Below, piece after piece: positions 17,145 to 25,402 of a DNA stretch of 64,000 nt. Numbering within the stretch: the stretch's first letter is position 1; the number at the start of each line of letters is the position of its first letter. The notes below the pieces were generated by a model. That model did no database searches, was not told the DNA's origin, and was given only the letters and a program-made list of their open reading frames with translations. Source of the stretch: Shewanella eurypsychrophilus (GTDB taxonomy: Bacteria > Pseudomonadota > Gammaproteobacteria > Enterobacterales > Shewanellaceae). Made by a program: the position numbers and the translations under genes. The stretch is from assembly GCF_007004545.3 (NCBI RefSeq), contig NZ_CP045503.2, positions 1,830,501 through 1,894,500 on the forward strand, in the 5' to 3' direction.

Positions 17145-18935
17145 ATGGATAGGGAATTAGCTAATCAAAAGCTTCAAATGGGAGTAAGCCTAGTCAAGCA
17201 GGGAAGCTATCACAAAGCGTTAGCTCATCTTTTACCTCTCCATGATATCGCGCCTCGCGAGCCCAATATATTGTTTTTCATTGCTCTTAGTTATCGATAT
17301 TTGAAAGATTATGATAGGAGCATTCATTTTTTTGAACAGCTTATAAAGCATCATCAACGACCGGGTTATCTTTGCTCTTATGCAAATATGCTGTTTGAAC
17401 ATAATTCAAAATCTAGAGCTAAGGCTTTACTAAATCTAGCCATAACTATCGATCCAAGCTATTTTGATGCTCATTATAATTTAGCTAGATTAGAGCAAGC
17501 CGAACAAAAGTTTGCTATCGCTCTAAAATTATATCGAGGCGCACAGCGATTACAGCCTAGCCATCGAGACTCAGTTTTAGGCTCTGGCCAATGTTTAGTA
17601 GGACTTGGAGAATACAAAAAAGCGATATCTGAGTATGAGCTATTTTTAAATGAATACCCTGATTCGATAAAAGTGCTTTATGCCTTGGCCTGTCAATATG
17701 CTCAAAGTAACCATGTGAGTAAGTCAGTGTGTTTACTTACAAAATGCGTAGAGATGGCGCCTAAGAATAAAACTTTTTTAGTTAAGTATGCTTCGGTAGT
17801 TGCAGATAAGGGGGAAACTGAACAAGCAATAGATATTTTACTTACACTTTTGGGTGAAGATCCATTTGATGTAGAGGTACACAATACGCTTTTTCAAATT
17901 AAATGGTTGAGTAAATCTGGAGATCCATTTAGCTACTTTAGTGAAGCATTCAATAGACAAACTACAAATATTTTGACGCTCACTTTTGTAAAGAAACTTA
18001 TTAAAAATGATCAGTTATTAGAAGCTCGAGCTAGATTAAGCTCTTTTCTAAAGAGCAATGTTAAGCATGTTGAAGGGTTAATTATACTAGGCCATATCGA
18101 ACGAGAATTAGGTGATTTCGATAAGTCATTGACAATTTTGGAGCAGATACCTAGAAGTTCTATGGGGCTAGCAGCAGTTTTAAATGAAAAGGTGATAACT
18201 TACTTATGTCTCAAACAATATGCTATTGCCGAGAGCATTGCTCGAAATCTTGTTCTTAGCGACCCCAAAAACCAAGGCTGGATAGCATTGTTCGCTACCT
18301 GCTTGCGGCTAAATAATAAGGCTGCGGAATATAATGAGCTTTATGATTATGAAAAGTTGGTTAAGTTCATAACAGTCAATGACGATATATATTTTAATAG
18401 TGAGCTGAAAGAAGACCTTATTGATTTACACAAAGCTAAAAGGCACCCATTGGAGCAATCATTAAGGCAAGGAACACAAACCAATGGCCAGTTATTTGAT
18501 TCTGAAATTATAACAGTTCAAGAATTGAAGAAAAAGATAACGCCGGTATTCAACACATTTTTCGAGTCGTTATCTTTAAAGCCAAGTCATCCAGCTTTTG
18601 TTAAGATCTATAATCATTACTGTTATTTTGGGTCCTGGTCAGTTTTACTTGAGGAGGGAGGGCATCACTTGAATCACTTTCATAGTGAGGGAGAATTTAG
18701 TGCTTGCTACTATGTCTCTGTCCCTGATGCTGTAAAGAGAGGAGGACAAGGTTGGCTAAAGTTGGGGCAGCCAGAGTTAAGTCGATGGATTAAAATGGAA
18801 CCCGATTATTGTATTTGTCCGCAAGAGGGGTCATTGGCAGTGTTCCCTTCTTACATGTGGCACGGTACTAACCCTATAATAGAGTCATGTGAGAGAGTTA
18901 CTGTTGCTTTTGATATGAAACGGTTTAGTAAATAG
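17145..18935 (+). CDS. TPR-repeat protein with C-terminal 2OG-Fe(II) oxygenase-like domain
   Basis: 596 residues, no signal peptide. Residues about 1-400 are successive TPR helices (for example AHYNLARLEQAEQKFAIALKLYR within 105-150). The C-terminal about 120 residues resemble the putative 2OG-Fe(II) oxygenase family (2OG-FeII_Oxy_5). The metal ligands would be H511-x-H513 in LNHFHSEGEFSACYYV and H573 in YMWHGT, with R584 in ERVTVAFD as the 2-oxoglutarate contact. The role is unknown; hydroxylation of a protein or peptide substrate is an inference. It lies 90 bp after the receptor gene, past the receptor's terminator, and the same gene order is known in other Shewanella. Confidence 0.78.
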   Translation: MDRELANQKLQMGVSLVKQGSYHKALAHLLPLHDIAPREPNILFFIALSYRYLKDYDRSIHFFEQLIKHHQRPGYLCSYANMLFEHNSKSRAKALLNLAITIDPSYFDAHYNLARLEQAEQKFAIALKLYRGAQRLQPSHRDSVLGSGQCLVGLGEYKKAISEYELFLNEYPDSIKVLYALACQYAQSNHVSKSVCLLTKCVEMAPKNKTFLVKYASVVADKGETEQAIDILLTLLGEDPFDVEVHNTLFQIKWLSKSGDPFSYFSEAFNRQTTNILTLTFVKKLIKNDQLLEARARLSSFLKSNVKHVEGLIILGHIERELGDFDKSLTILEQIPRSSMGLAAVLNEKVITYLCLKQYAIAESIARNLVLSDPKNQGWIALFATCLRLNNKAAEYNELYDYEKLVKFITVNDDIYFNSELKEDLIDLHKAKRHPLEQSLRQGTQTNGQLFDSEIITVQELKKKITPVFNTFFESLSLKPSHPAFVKIYNHYCYFGSWSVLLEEGGHHLNHFHSEGEFSACYYVSVPDAVKRGGQGWLKLGQPELSRWIKMEPDYCICPQEGSLAVFPSYMWHGTNPIIESCERVTVAFDMKRFSK

Positions 18936-19604
18936 AAGTTCGGTTAGTAACTGAAAACTGAGCTTTATAGATTGTCGATGAAGTAATTAGCTATTGTGAG
19001 CATGGTTGGTTATGAGTTAATGAAACCCATGATGTTTAGCTATAAAACAATGAAACAAACCGTGACGCAAGTCTCGTTATGTCAATCGGTGTGAACTTGG
19101 CTTGGTGTGGGTTTTGGCAAACTCAATAAGTTAGTCAAGGCTGGTATAAATTCAATAATTGAGTGAGTTTATATTAAATGTTGATGATTTTGTTTACTGG
19201 TGTAACCAGTTATGGTTAAATTTATGTTAAAACCCATAACAACGTGTTAACGGCGATAACGTCATGTTTTTTAGGTCTTTATAGCGTCACCACCCCCATG
19301 AGCTGAGTGATATTGTTAATATATAATTTACTTACTTGTCCAAAAAACTGCCTTTTGATGCTTTTCCACCCTCTACTGCCTTTTTCCACTAGTTTTAGAC
19401 CGTTTCAATTGTTGACACAGGTCAACATTTTGTGAAATGATGCCAGCGGTGCTACACCTTTGCGGTGTAGAAAAATAAGATAATAATTAACAATCACAAG
19501 AGAAAGACATACTTATGAGCAGGAAATTCTCGCAAATATAAGCGGAATTCCATGTTGTTAATAAGTTAAACCTTTTTAATTTTACTTCAAATTGGTTGGG
19601 AACT
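18936..19604. other. Upstream region of the TonB2 operon
   Basis: 669 bp without a gene. It holds an inverted repeat gttgac-acag-gtcaac (19411-19426) whose left arm includes a TTGACA-like -35, a 7-bp hairpin ctacacc/ggtgtag (19452-19470), and a Fur-box-like sequence at 19478-19492. The remaining part shows nothing I recognise. Confidence 0.5.
19478..19492. promoter_or_regulatory. Possible Fur box upstream of TonB2 operon
   Basis: agataataattaaca matches the 7-1-7 Fur consensus TGATAATnATTATCA at 12 of 14 positions. The sequence is AT-rich, so a chance match is possible. Its position before a TonB/ExbB/ExbD operon makes it worth recording. Confidence 0.35.
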
Positions 19605-20387
19605 ATGTCCAAGGTAAGCAATAAAACAAAAATCGCTACGGCGCTCGTAGGCGCATTAGCCTTAGCTGGCTCAAACTTAGTGATTGCCGATCCGCTATCT
19701 GACGTTCAGAAGGCTGACGCTAAAATTCACGCTGAAGCAGCAACATCTCAGAATAAAGTCGATAAGTACTTTGACCAAGCTCAGGATATGGTATTCGAGT
19801 ACGGTTCAGTTGCAGATGAACGTGAATCACTAAAATCTTACAACGATTACGTAGCAGGTTTGGTCGCTGACCAAGAAGCTACAATGAAATCAATTCAAGG
19901 TGACATCAACGGCGTTGACACACTTCGTCAAGGCGTTGTTCCTTTAATGTTTAAAATGGTAGATGCACTCGAGCAATTTGTCGCTCTTGATCTTCCGTTT
20001 AACAAAGAAGTACGTATTGGGCGTGTAGAAAATCTTAAAACGCTTCTAAACAGTGCAGAAGTGACTCTTGCTGAGAAGTACCGTCTTATTCTTGATGCCT
20101 ACAGCATCGAGCGTGAATACGGCGCTACACTTTCTGTTAAAACAGGTAAGTTAGAGTTAAACGGTAAGGAAGTACTAGTAGACTTCTTTAACTTCGGTCG
20201 TGTTTCACTGTATGCAATGAGCCTAGATCAACGCTCTGCATGGATGTTTAATAACGATACTAAGGGCTGGGATAAGCTAGAAGACAGCACTTTACGTGAA
20301 ATTACGAAAGGTATTCGTATTGCACGTAAACAAGGTGCACCAGATCTATTCGCATTACCAATTCCTGCTGCGGAGGCTGCACAATAA
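19605..20387 (+). CDS. DUF3450 periplasmic protein, first gene of TonB2 operon
   Basis: 260 residues. I prefer the ATG at 19605 to an in-frame TTG at 19596. A signal peptide ends at LVIADP (residue about 27). Next comes a helical coiled-coil segment (KADAKIHAEAATSQNKVDKYFDQ), then the DUF3450 body ending in DLFALPIPAAEAAQ. The family is found almost only next to ExbB/TtpC genes, so it is assumed to be a periplasmic accessory of this energy-transducing complex. Its stop overlaps the next ATG by one base, with a GGAGG ribosome site inside its last codons, so the genes are translationally coupled. Confidence 0.85.
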   Translation: MSKVSNKTKIATALVGALALAGSNLVIADPLSDVQKADAKIHAEAATSQNKVDKYFDQAQDMVFEYGSVADERESLKSYNDYVAGLVADQEATMKSIQGDINGVDTLRQGVVPLMFKMVDALEQFVALDLPFNKEVRIGRVENLKTLLNSAEVTLAEKYRLILDAYSIEREYGATLSVKTGKLELNGKEVLVDFFNFGRVSLYAMSLDQRSAWMFNNDTKGWDKLEDSTLREITKGIRIARKQGAPDLFALPIPAAEAAQ

Positions 20388-21742
20388 TGAAGAAGTTAAT
20401 TACTACAGCAATCGTTGCTGCAACCCTGGCTTTATCTTCAGGTATTGCTAGCGCAGCTGATGCGCCTAAGACAATCGATCAGTTACTTAAGCAAGTTCAG
20501 AGTGACCGTGCAGATGCTTCTAAGACAAACAAGAAGCGTGAGCAAGAATTTAAGAATGAGCGTGGCGATAAAGCGGCTCTTCTTAAACGTGAAAAAAATG
20601 CCTTAGCTGCCGAAAGACAGCGTGGTAAAGATCTAAACCAAGCTTTCCTTGATAACGAGCGTAAAATCGGTCAGTTAGAGGAAGATTTAAAAACAGCTCA
20701 GGGTGACTTGGGTGAAATGTTTGGTGTTGTTAAAGGTGATGCTGGTGATTTCGCTGGTAAGTTAGCGGGTTCAAACATTTCAGCTCAGTATCCTGAGCGT
20801 GATGTATTTATCGCTGAACTAGGTGCTCGCAAGCAACTTCCAAAAATTAATGAGTTAGAGCGTTTCTGGGAAGAGCAGCTGTTTGAAATGGCTGAATCTG
20901 GAAAAGTGGTTAACTTTGACGGTGCCGTAACTACGATTGATGGAAATGTTCACCAGACTACGATTACTCGTGTTGGTCCATTTAACCTTATCGCAGATGG
21001 CCAATACGTTGTTTACAACGCTGACCTTAACCTCATTCAGGAGCTATCACAGCAGCCTGACGGTTATCAGGTTAGAACTGCAGCTTCTTTTGCTGCAACT
21101 ACATCAGGTGCGGCTCAACTTTATATCGATCCGGCCCGTGGTGTACTGCTAAACATCTTTACCCAAAAAGCGACAATCGAAGAGCGTATTGAAGCGGGTG
21201 GAACGATTGGTTATATCATTATCGTCCTACTTATTCTCGGTGCACTTATCTCTATCGAACGTCTAATTACTCTTGGTCTTGTTGGTGCTAAAGTTAAAGC
21301 GCAGCGTAAGAACCTAGATAATCCTGGTAATAACGCGCTTGGCCGTGTACTTAAAGCTTACCAAGATAACAAAGATGTTGATGTTGAAACCCTTGAGCTG
21401 AAACTTGATGAAGCAATTCTGAAAGAAACACCAGCACTTGAGACGCGTATCTCTATCATTAAGGTACTAGCGGCTATCGCTCCTATGATGGGTCTACTGG
21501 GTACAGTAACCGGTATGATCGCGACCTTCCAAAGTATTCAGTTATTCGGTACTGGTGATCCTAAGCTTATGGCTGGTGGTATCTCTATGGCACTGATGAC
21601 TACTGTACAAGGTCTAGTTGCAGCACTACCGCTAATGTTGATGCACGCTATTGTAATTGCACGTAGCAAGTCAATCGTCCAGGTTCTAGAAGAGCAAAGT
21701 GCGGGCATCGTTGCTTCACACGCTGAGAAGAGGAACGCCTAA
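20387..21742 (+). CDS. ttpC: TtpC: TonB2-complex protein, extended MotA/TolQ/ExbB family
   Basis: 451 residues: signal peptide (1 to about 23, SGIASA), a periplasmic coiled coil (about 45-110), and a periplasmic domain to about 260. The C-terminal MotA/TolQ/ExbB domain has helices near 273-291, 360-385 and 400-425 and carries IAPMMGLLGTVTGMIATF. In Vibrio TtpC is the fourth component needed with ExbB2, ExbD2 and TonB2. The periplasmic extension may contact the DUF3450 protein. The stop overlaps the exbB2 start by one base. Confident family call; which receptor it serves is inferred from the neighbourhood. Confidence 0.88.
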   Translation: MKKLITTAIVAATLALSSGIASAADAPKTIDQLLKQVQSDRADASKTNKKREQEFKNERGDKAALLKREKNALAAERQRGKDLNQAFLDNERKIGQLEEDLKTAQGDLGEMFGVVKGDAGDFAGKLAGSNISAQYPERDVFIAELGARKQLPKINELERFWEEQLFEMAESGKVVNFDGAVTTIDGNVHQTTITRVGPFNLIADGQYVVYNADLNLIQELSQQPDGYQVRTAASFAATTSGAAQLYIDPARGVLLNIFTQKATIEERIEAGGTIGYIIIVLLILGALISIERLITLGLVGAKVKAQRKNLDNPGNNALGRVLKAYQDNKDVDVETLELKLDEAILKETPALETRISIIKVLAAIAPMMGLLGTVTGMIATFQSIQLFGTGDPKLMAGGISMALMTTVQGLVAALPLMLMHAIVIARSKSIVQVLEEQSAGIVASHAEKRNA

Positions 21743-22266
21743 TGTTATTCCTGATGGATATCTGGGATTCCGTCAGGGGCTTCATGGCCTCCGGGGGCGA
21801 CGTCCTCTGGCTGGTTGCGGCTGTATTGTTTACCATGTGGGTATTGATGCTTGAACGTTACTGGTATCTAAATTGGATATCACCAAAGGAACATAAAGCA
21901 ATCATTAGCGCATGGGAAGCACGAGAGGATTCAACCTCTTGGTATGCACACCGCATCCGTGAAGCTTGGGTATCCCAAGCGAAGCAAGATTTAACCGCTC
22001 GTATGCTGCTTATCAAAACACTAGTTGCTATCTGTCCTATGATAGGTCTGCTAGGAACCGTAACCGGTATGATATCAGTGTTCGATGTGATGGCAGTTCA
22101 TGGCACGAGTAATGCTCGTATGATGGCAGCTGGTATTTCAATGGCGACCATGCCGACAATGGCAGGAATGGTTGCGGCGTTATCGGGTGTATTCTTTAGC
22201 ACTCGTCTTGACGCAAAAATGAAAATCAGCCTAGCTAAGCTAAAAGATAGCTTGCCGCACCACTAG
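21742..22266 (+). CDS. exbB: ExbB2-type MotA/TolQ/ExbB proton channel protein
   Basis: 174 residues with three membrane helices, at about 18-40, 95-120 and 130-155. The conserved segment ICPMIGLLGTVTGMISVF is the family proton-channel signature. A GAGG ribosome site precedes the ATG at 21742; a second ATG five codons on is less well placed. With ExbD it converts proton motive force into TonB movement. It sits between ttpC (1-bp overlap) and exbD (13 bp). Confidence 0.9.
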   Translation: MLFLMDIWDSVRGFMASGGDVLWLVAAVLFTMWVLMLERYWYLNWISPKEHKAIISAWEAREDSTSWYAHRIREAWVSQAKQDLTARMLLIKTLVAICPMIGLLGTVTGMISVFDVMAVHGTSNARMMAAGISMATMPTMAGMVAALSGVFFSTRLDAKMKISLAKLKDSLPHH

Positions 22267-22279
22267 AGAGAGATTGATT

Positions 22280-22684
22280 ATGGCACGTAGAAAGCATTCA
22301 AGCGTAGACGAGGAAGCTGAGATTGATATGACACCGATGCTCGACATCGTGTTTATCATGCTTATTTTCTTCATTGTAACAACATCGTTTGTTAAGCCAT
22401 CAGGCCTTGATTACAACAAGCCTGAAGCGTCGCAAGCGACTAAGAAGCCTTCAGCTAACATCTTTATCGGTGTAAGCAAGACTGGCGTCATCATGATGGA
22501 AAACCGTCAGGTTGATATCGAGCGTGTAACTGCAAACGTTGAACGTATGCTTGCAGAAGCACCAGAAGCTGCTGTACTTATACAAGCAGACCAAGATGCC
22601 AAGCATGGCTTAGTGGTTAAAGTTTTGGATAACGTGAAAGCGGCTGGTATCGATAAGATTTCAGTATCGGCGGGGGCTGATTAA
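22280..22684 (+). CDS. exbD: ExbD2-type biopolymer transport protein
   Basis: 134 residues with one N-terminal membrane helix. D22 in DMTPMLDIVFIMLIFF is the conserved proton-carrying aspartate of ExbD/TolR. A periplasmic domain (about 45-134) follows. The ATG at 22280 follows a GAGAGA site; an in-frame TTG six bases earlier is less likely. Partner of the ExbB protein encoded 13 bp upstream. Confidence 0.9.
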   Translation: MARRKHSSVDEEAEIDMTPMLDIVFIMLIFFIVTTSFVKPSGLDYNKPEASQATKKPSANIFIGVSKTGVIMMENRQVDIERVTANVERMLAEAPEAAVLIQADQDAKHGLVVKVLDNVKAAGIDKISVSAGAD

Positions 22685-22685
22685 T

Positions 22686-23306
22686 ATGCTAAGAGGAATA
22701 GTATCACTGATAATTGGTGCTGCTGTGACTTTTGCTTTGTTTGTTTTCATGGCATTTTTGGTAGGTGGCGGTCCAACCCGCCACGATGCCTCGACAGAAT
22801 CTCCTGTCATTGAAATTACCATGAACAAAGATGATGCATCAGCACAGAAAAAACCAAGGGTAAAGCCGAAGCCGCCTACGCCGCCAGAGCAACCCCCTAA
22901 GCCGGATATTACTCCGCCTGACAGTTCATCTGACATAGATACAAACATGTCATTTAACATGGGTGGTGTAGCAGCAGGTAGTGCAAATACTGGCTTCAAG
23001 CTGGGCAACATGATGACACGAGACGGTGATGCTACACCTATCGTACGTATCGAGCCTCAGTACCCGATAGCAGCGGCACGTGATGGCAAAGAAGGTTGGG
23101 TACAACTTAGCTTTACCATTAATGCACTCGGCGGAGTGGAAGACGTTAAAATTATCAAGGCTGAACCTAAACGCTTGTTCAACAAAGAAGCAAGGCGTGC
23201 ACTTAAAAAGTGGAAGTACAAGCCAAAGATTGTTGACGGTAAAGCACTTAAGCAGCCAGGTATGACTGTCCAACTAGATTTCACCTTAGATAAAGGAGGC
23301 AGATAA
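22686..23306 (+). CDS. tonB: TonB2-type energy transducer
   Basis: 206 residues. It has an N-terminal membrane anchor (about 5-27), a short proline/lysine-rich linker (KKPRVKPKPPTPPEQPPKP, about 56-75), and a C-terminal TonB domain (about 115-206) with RIEPQYPIAAARDGKEGWVQLSF. The protein is shorter than E. coli TonB (239), as usual for TonB2. It carries energy from ExbB/ExbD/TtpC to outer-membrane receptors such as the one at 14343-17054. One base separates it from exbD and it overlaps the next gene by one base. Confidence 0.9.
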   Translation: MLRGIVSLIIGAAVTFALFVFMAFLVGGGPTRHDASTESPVIEITMNKDDASAQKKPRVKPKPPTPPEQPPKPDITPPDSSSDIDTNMSFNMGGVAAGSANTGFKLGNMMTRDGDATPIVRIEPQYPIAAARDGKEGWVQLSFTINALGGVEDVKIIKAEPKRLFNKEARRALKKWKYKPKIVDGKALKQPGMTVQLDFTLDKGGR

Positions 23307-24568
23307 TGATGCGTAAACTAAGTTTTAAAACGACTAGTATTGCAGCTGCATTATTGCTTTCTCTTGGCGGAAGCCTAGCTGTCATTCCTGCGGCATCTGC
23401 CGCAGAGAAGTGTCCAATCGAGAAGCGTAAATCTAAAGCTGTTGGTCAAAGTGCTGCTAAGAAAGTGCAAAAATCTTTCGAAGCTTACACTGAAGGTGAC
23501 GTCGACGCTGCAATCGCTATCTTACTTGAAGCTAATGCTAAGAACAGTTTTGATAAAGCGTACATTGCCCGTATGTTGGGTAATTTCTATGCCGAAAAAG
23601 CTCAGATGGGTACAGCAATTAAGTACCTTAAGACTGCCGTTGACGCTAATATTTTAGGTGGAACAGATCATGCTGCAACCTTGAGACTTTATGCTGATCT
23701 CTTGATCCAAGAGAAGCAGTTTAAAGAATCGATTACTTATTACTACAAGTGGATGGAGTTTACCTGTAAAGAGGATGCTCAAGTCTACCGTCGTATCGGT
23801 ATCGGTTATTCAGAGCAGAAGAACTGGGCTAAAGTTCTTGAAGTCGCTGATAAAGGTTTATCGCTTTCTAACAAGCCAGATAAAGGCCTGTATCAGATGA
23901 AGCTGACGGCTTACTTCAACCAAAAGAAGTATCCTGAAGCGGTTCAAGTGTTAGAGACCATGGTGCCACTTTTCCAGGACGATAAACGTCTTTGGGTTCA
24001 GTTAGCTCAGTTTTATCTGATGACTGAAAAGTATACTAAGTCTTTAGCAACTTATGACCTTGCTTACAAGAATGGCTTTTTAGAGACCGCGGGTAATGTG
24101 ACTCGCTTATCTCAGCTATTAGCACAGAATGGTTCGCCATACCGTGCTGCCAAAATATATGAAAAGCATATGAAGTCAGGCTTGATCAAAGAGGATGAGA
24201 AAACTCTTGCGATTTTGGCTGGTTTCTATCACAACTCGAAAGAGTTGAAAGAAGCTGCTCTTTATTATGGCAAAGCTGCTGAAGCTGGCAATAACGGCAA
24301 GTACTATCTACGTCAGGGCCGAATCCTGTCTCTAGATGACAAGTCAAAAGCTGCTGTTGCTGCACTGAAGAAATCATTGGATGCAGGTATAGATAATCCA
24401 GGTGAAGCTCAATTTGAGCTAGCATTGGCTTATTTAAACCTTAAGCAATACAAGTCTGCTTATTCTCGCGCTTTGAAAGCGGCGAAAGATAAGAAGACGG
24501 CTCGTTCAGCAAAAAGTTATATCTCTTACATCAAAGAGAAAGCACGTGTTCATAACGTGACTCTGTAA
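23306..24568 (+). CDS. TPR protein, last gene of TonB2 operon
   Basis: 420 residues: signal peptide to about residue 33 (PAASAAEK), then TPR-like helix pairs over most of the length (for example YIARMLGNFYAEKAQMGTA and WVQLAQFYLMTEKYTKSLA). It starts at the first of two consecutive ATG codons within an AAAGGAGG context. A TPR protein in this position is a regular part of Shewanella TonB2 loci and is probably a periplasmic scaffold for the complex; its partners are not known. A strong terminator follows. Confidence 0.85.
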   Translation: MMRKLSFKTTSIAAALLLSLGGSLAVIPAASAAEKCPIEKRKSKAVGQSAAKKVQKSFEAYTEGDVDAAIAILLEANAKNSFDKAYIARMLGNFYAEKAQMGTAIKYLKTAVDANILGGTDHAATLRLYADLLIQEKQFKESITYYYKWMEFTCKEDAQVYRRIGIGYSEQKNWAKVLEVADKGLSLSNKPDKGLYQMKLTAYFNQKKYPEAVQVLETMVPLFQDDKRLWVQLAQFYLMTEKYTKSLATYDLAYKNGFLETAGNVTRLSQLLAQNGSPYRAAKIYEKHMKSGLIKEDEKTLAILAGFYHNSKELKEAALYYGKAAEAGNNGKYYLRQGRILSLDDKSKAAVAALKKSLDAGIDNPGEAQFELALAYLNLKQYKSAYSRALKAAKDKKTARSAKSYISYIKEKARVHNVTL

Positions 24569-24593
24569 TTTTTACTGATTAAAATGAGTAATG

Positions 24594-24617
24594 AAAAGCC
24601 CCGAAAGGGGCTTTTTT
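24594..24617 (+). terminator. Terminator of the TonB2 operon
   Basis: Stem aaaagcccc (24594-24602) / ggggctttt (24607-24615) with a GAAA tetraloop and T run. Confidence 0.92.
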
Positions 24618-24725
24618 GTGTTTGGCCATAAATGTTCCATTCATTTCTTGGCATTTCCGCCATCCGTGGTATCAAACTTTTATAAAGATTTACTAGGGAT
24701 GGGCATAGATTTTCGTTATGCTTTT

Positions 24726-24767
24726 TAGAACCTAGAACCTAGAACCTAGAACCTAGAACCTAGAACC
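24726..24767. repeat. Heptanucleotide tandem repeat, six units
   Basis: tagaacc repeated exactly six times. It ends five bases before the stop of the minus-strand GGDEF-like gene. Confidence 0.95.
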
Positions 24768-24772
24768 TTCTA

Positions 24773-25282
24773 TTATTGCATTCGTCTTAACTCAATATGC
24801 CTGCCTTTTTCCATCTCAAGCTCGTGGGTTAATTGCTCCACATCTTGAAATATCAGTTCAATACTGACATTTCTAGCCGGAGTACAGGTGTAGCCTGCTA
24901 ATTCATAATCAACATAGCTGGTATGTTGCCTGCCATATTCTAAGTTAAATACTTTGATTTTCTCTTCTATTCTCTGTAGTACAACTTGAGTGCCTTCCTC
25001 ATCGATATTGAATAATCCTAATGCAAAGCTGTTATTGTTGAGCCTAGCGACAAGATCTGTTGTTCTTAGTATTGCTTCTTGTACCTGTTTCATAAAAAAT
25101 TCAAGCAGATGAGGTTGCTTAACTGTTTCATGTATGTGCGGGCAAAGATACAATAGTGCAAGACTTTGGTGATCGCGTATATGGCGATGCCATTCGCGAT
25201 TAAACACCTCCATGAAGTAGGTTTGGTTATAGACACCAGTTTCGGGATCTCTAAATCCTGAGTTTCGAAATGAATAGATCAT
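24773..25282 (-). CDS. Degenerate GGDEF-domain protein (catalytically inactive)
   Basis: 169 residues from the ATG at 25282, which has an AGGAG site. A longer frame to 25402 exists but is not supported. The start of a GGDEF domain is clear (DPETGVYNQTYFMEVFNREWHRH). The active-site motif is replaced: RLNNNSFALGL stands where RYGGDEFAVLL is expected. Diguanylate cyclase activity is therefore very unlikely, and the I-site RxxD is not obvious either. It may bind a nucleotide or act by protein contact. No sensor domain or membrane helix is present. Divergent from the DUF885 gene. Confidence 0.75.
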   Translation of the reverse strand: MIYSFRNSGFRDPETGVYNQTYFMEVFNREWHRHIRDHQSLALLYLCPHIHETVKQPHLLEFFMKQVQEAILRTTDLVARLNNNSFALGLFNIDEEGTQVVLQRIEEKIKVFNLEYGRQHTSYVDYELAGYTCTPARNVSIELIFQDVEQLTHELEMEKGRHIELRRMQ

Positions 25283-25402
25283 TGCCTGGCTCCTAAGCGT
25301 TCCGACTAAGTAAAATGTGAAAGTGACAGCGCAAATATTTACACGTTTGCAATAAGTATAGAAAATAACAAGCAATTGCACCGAATAAAGGAAAAGAAAC
25401 AA

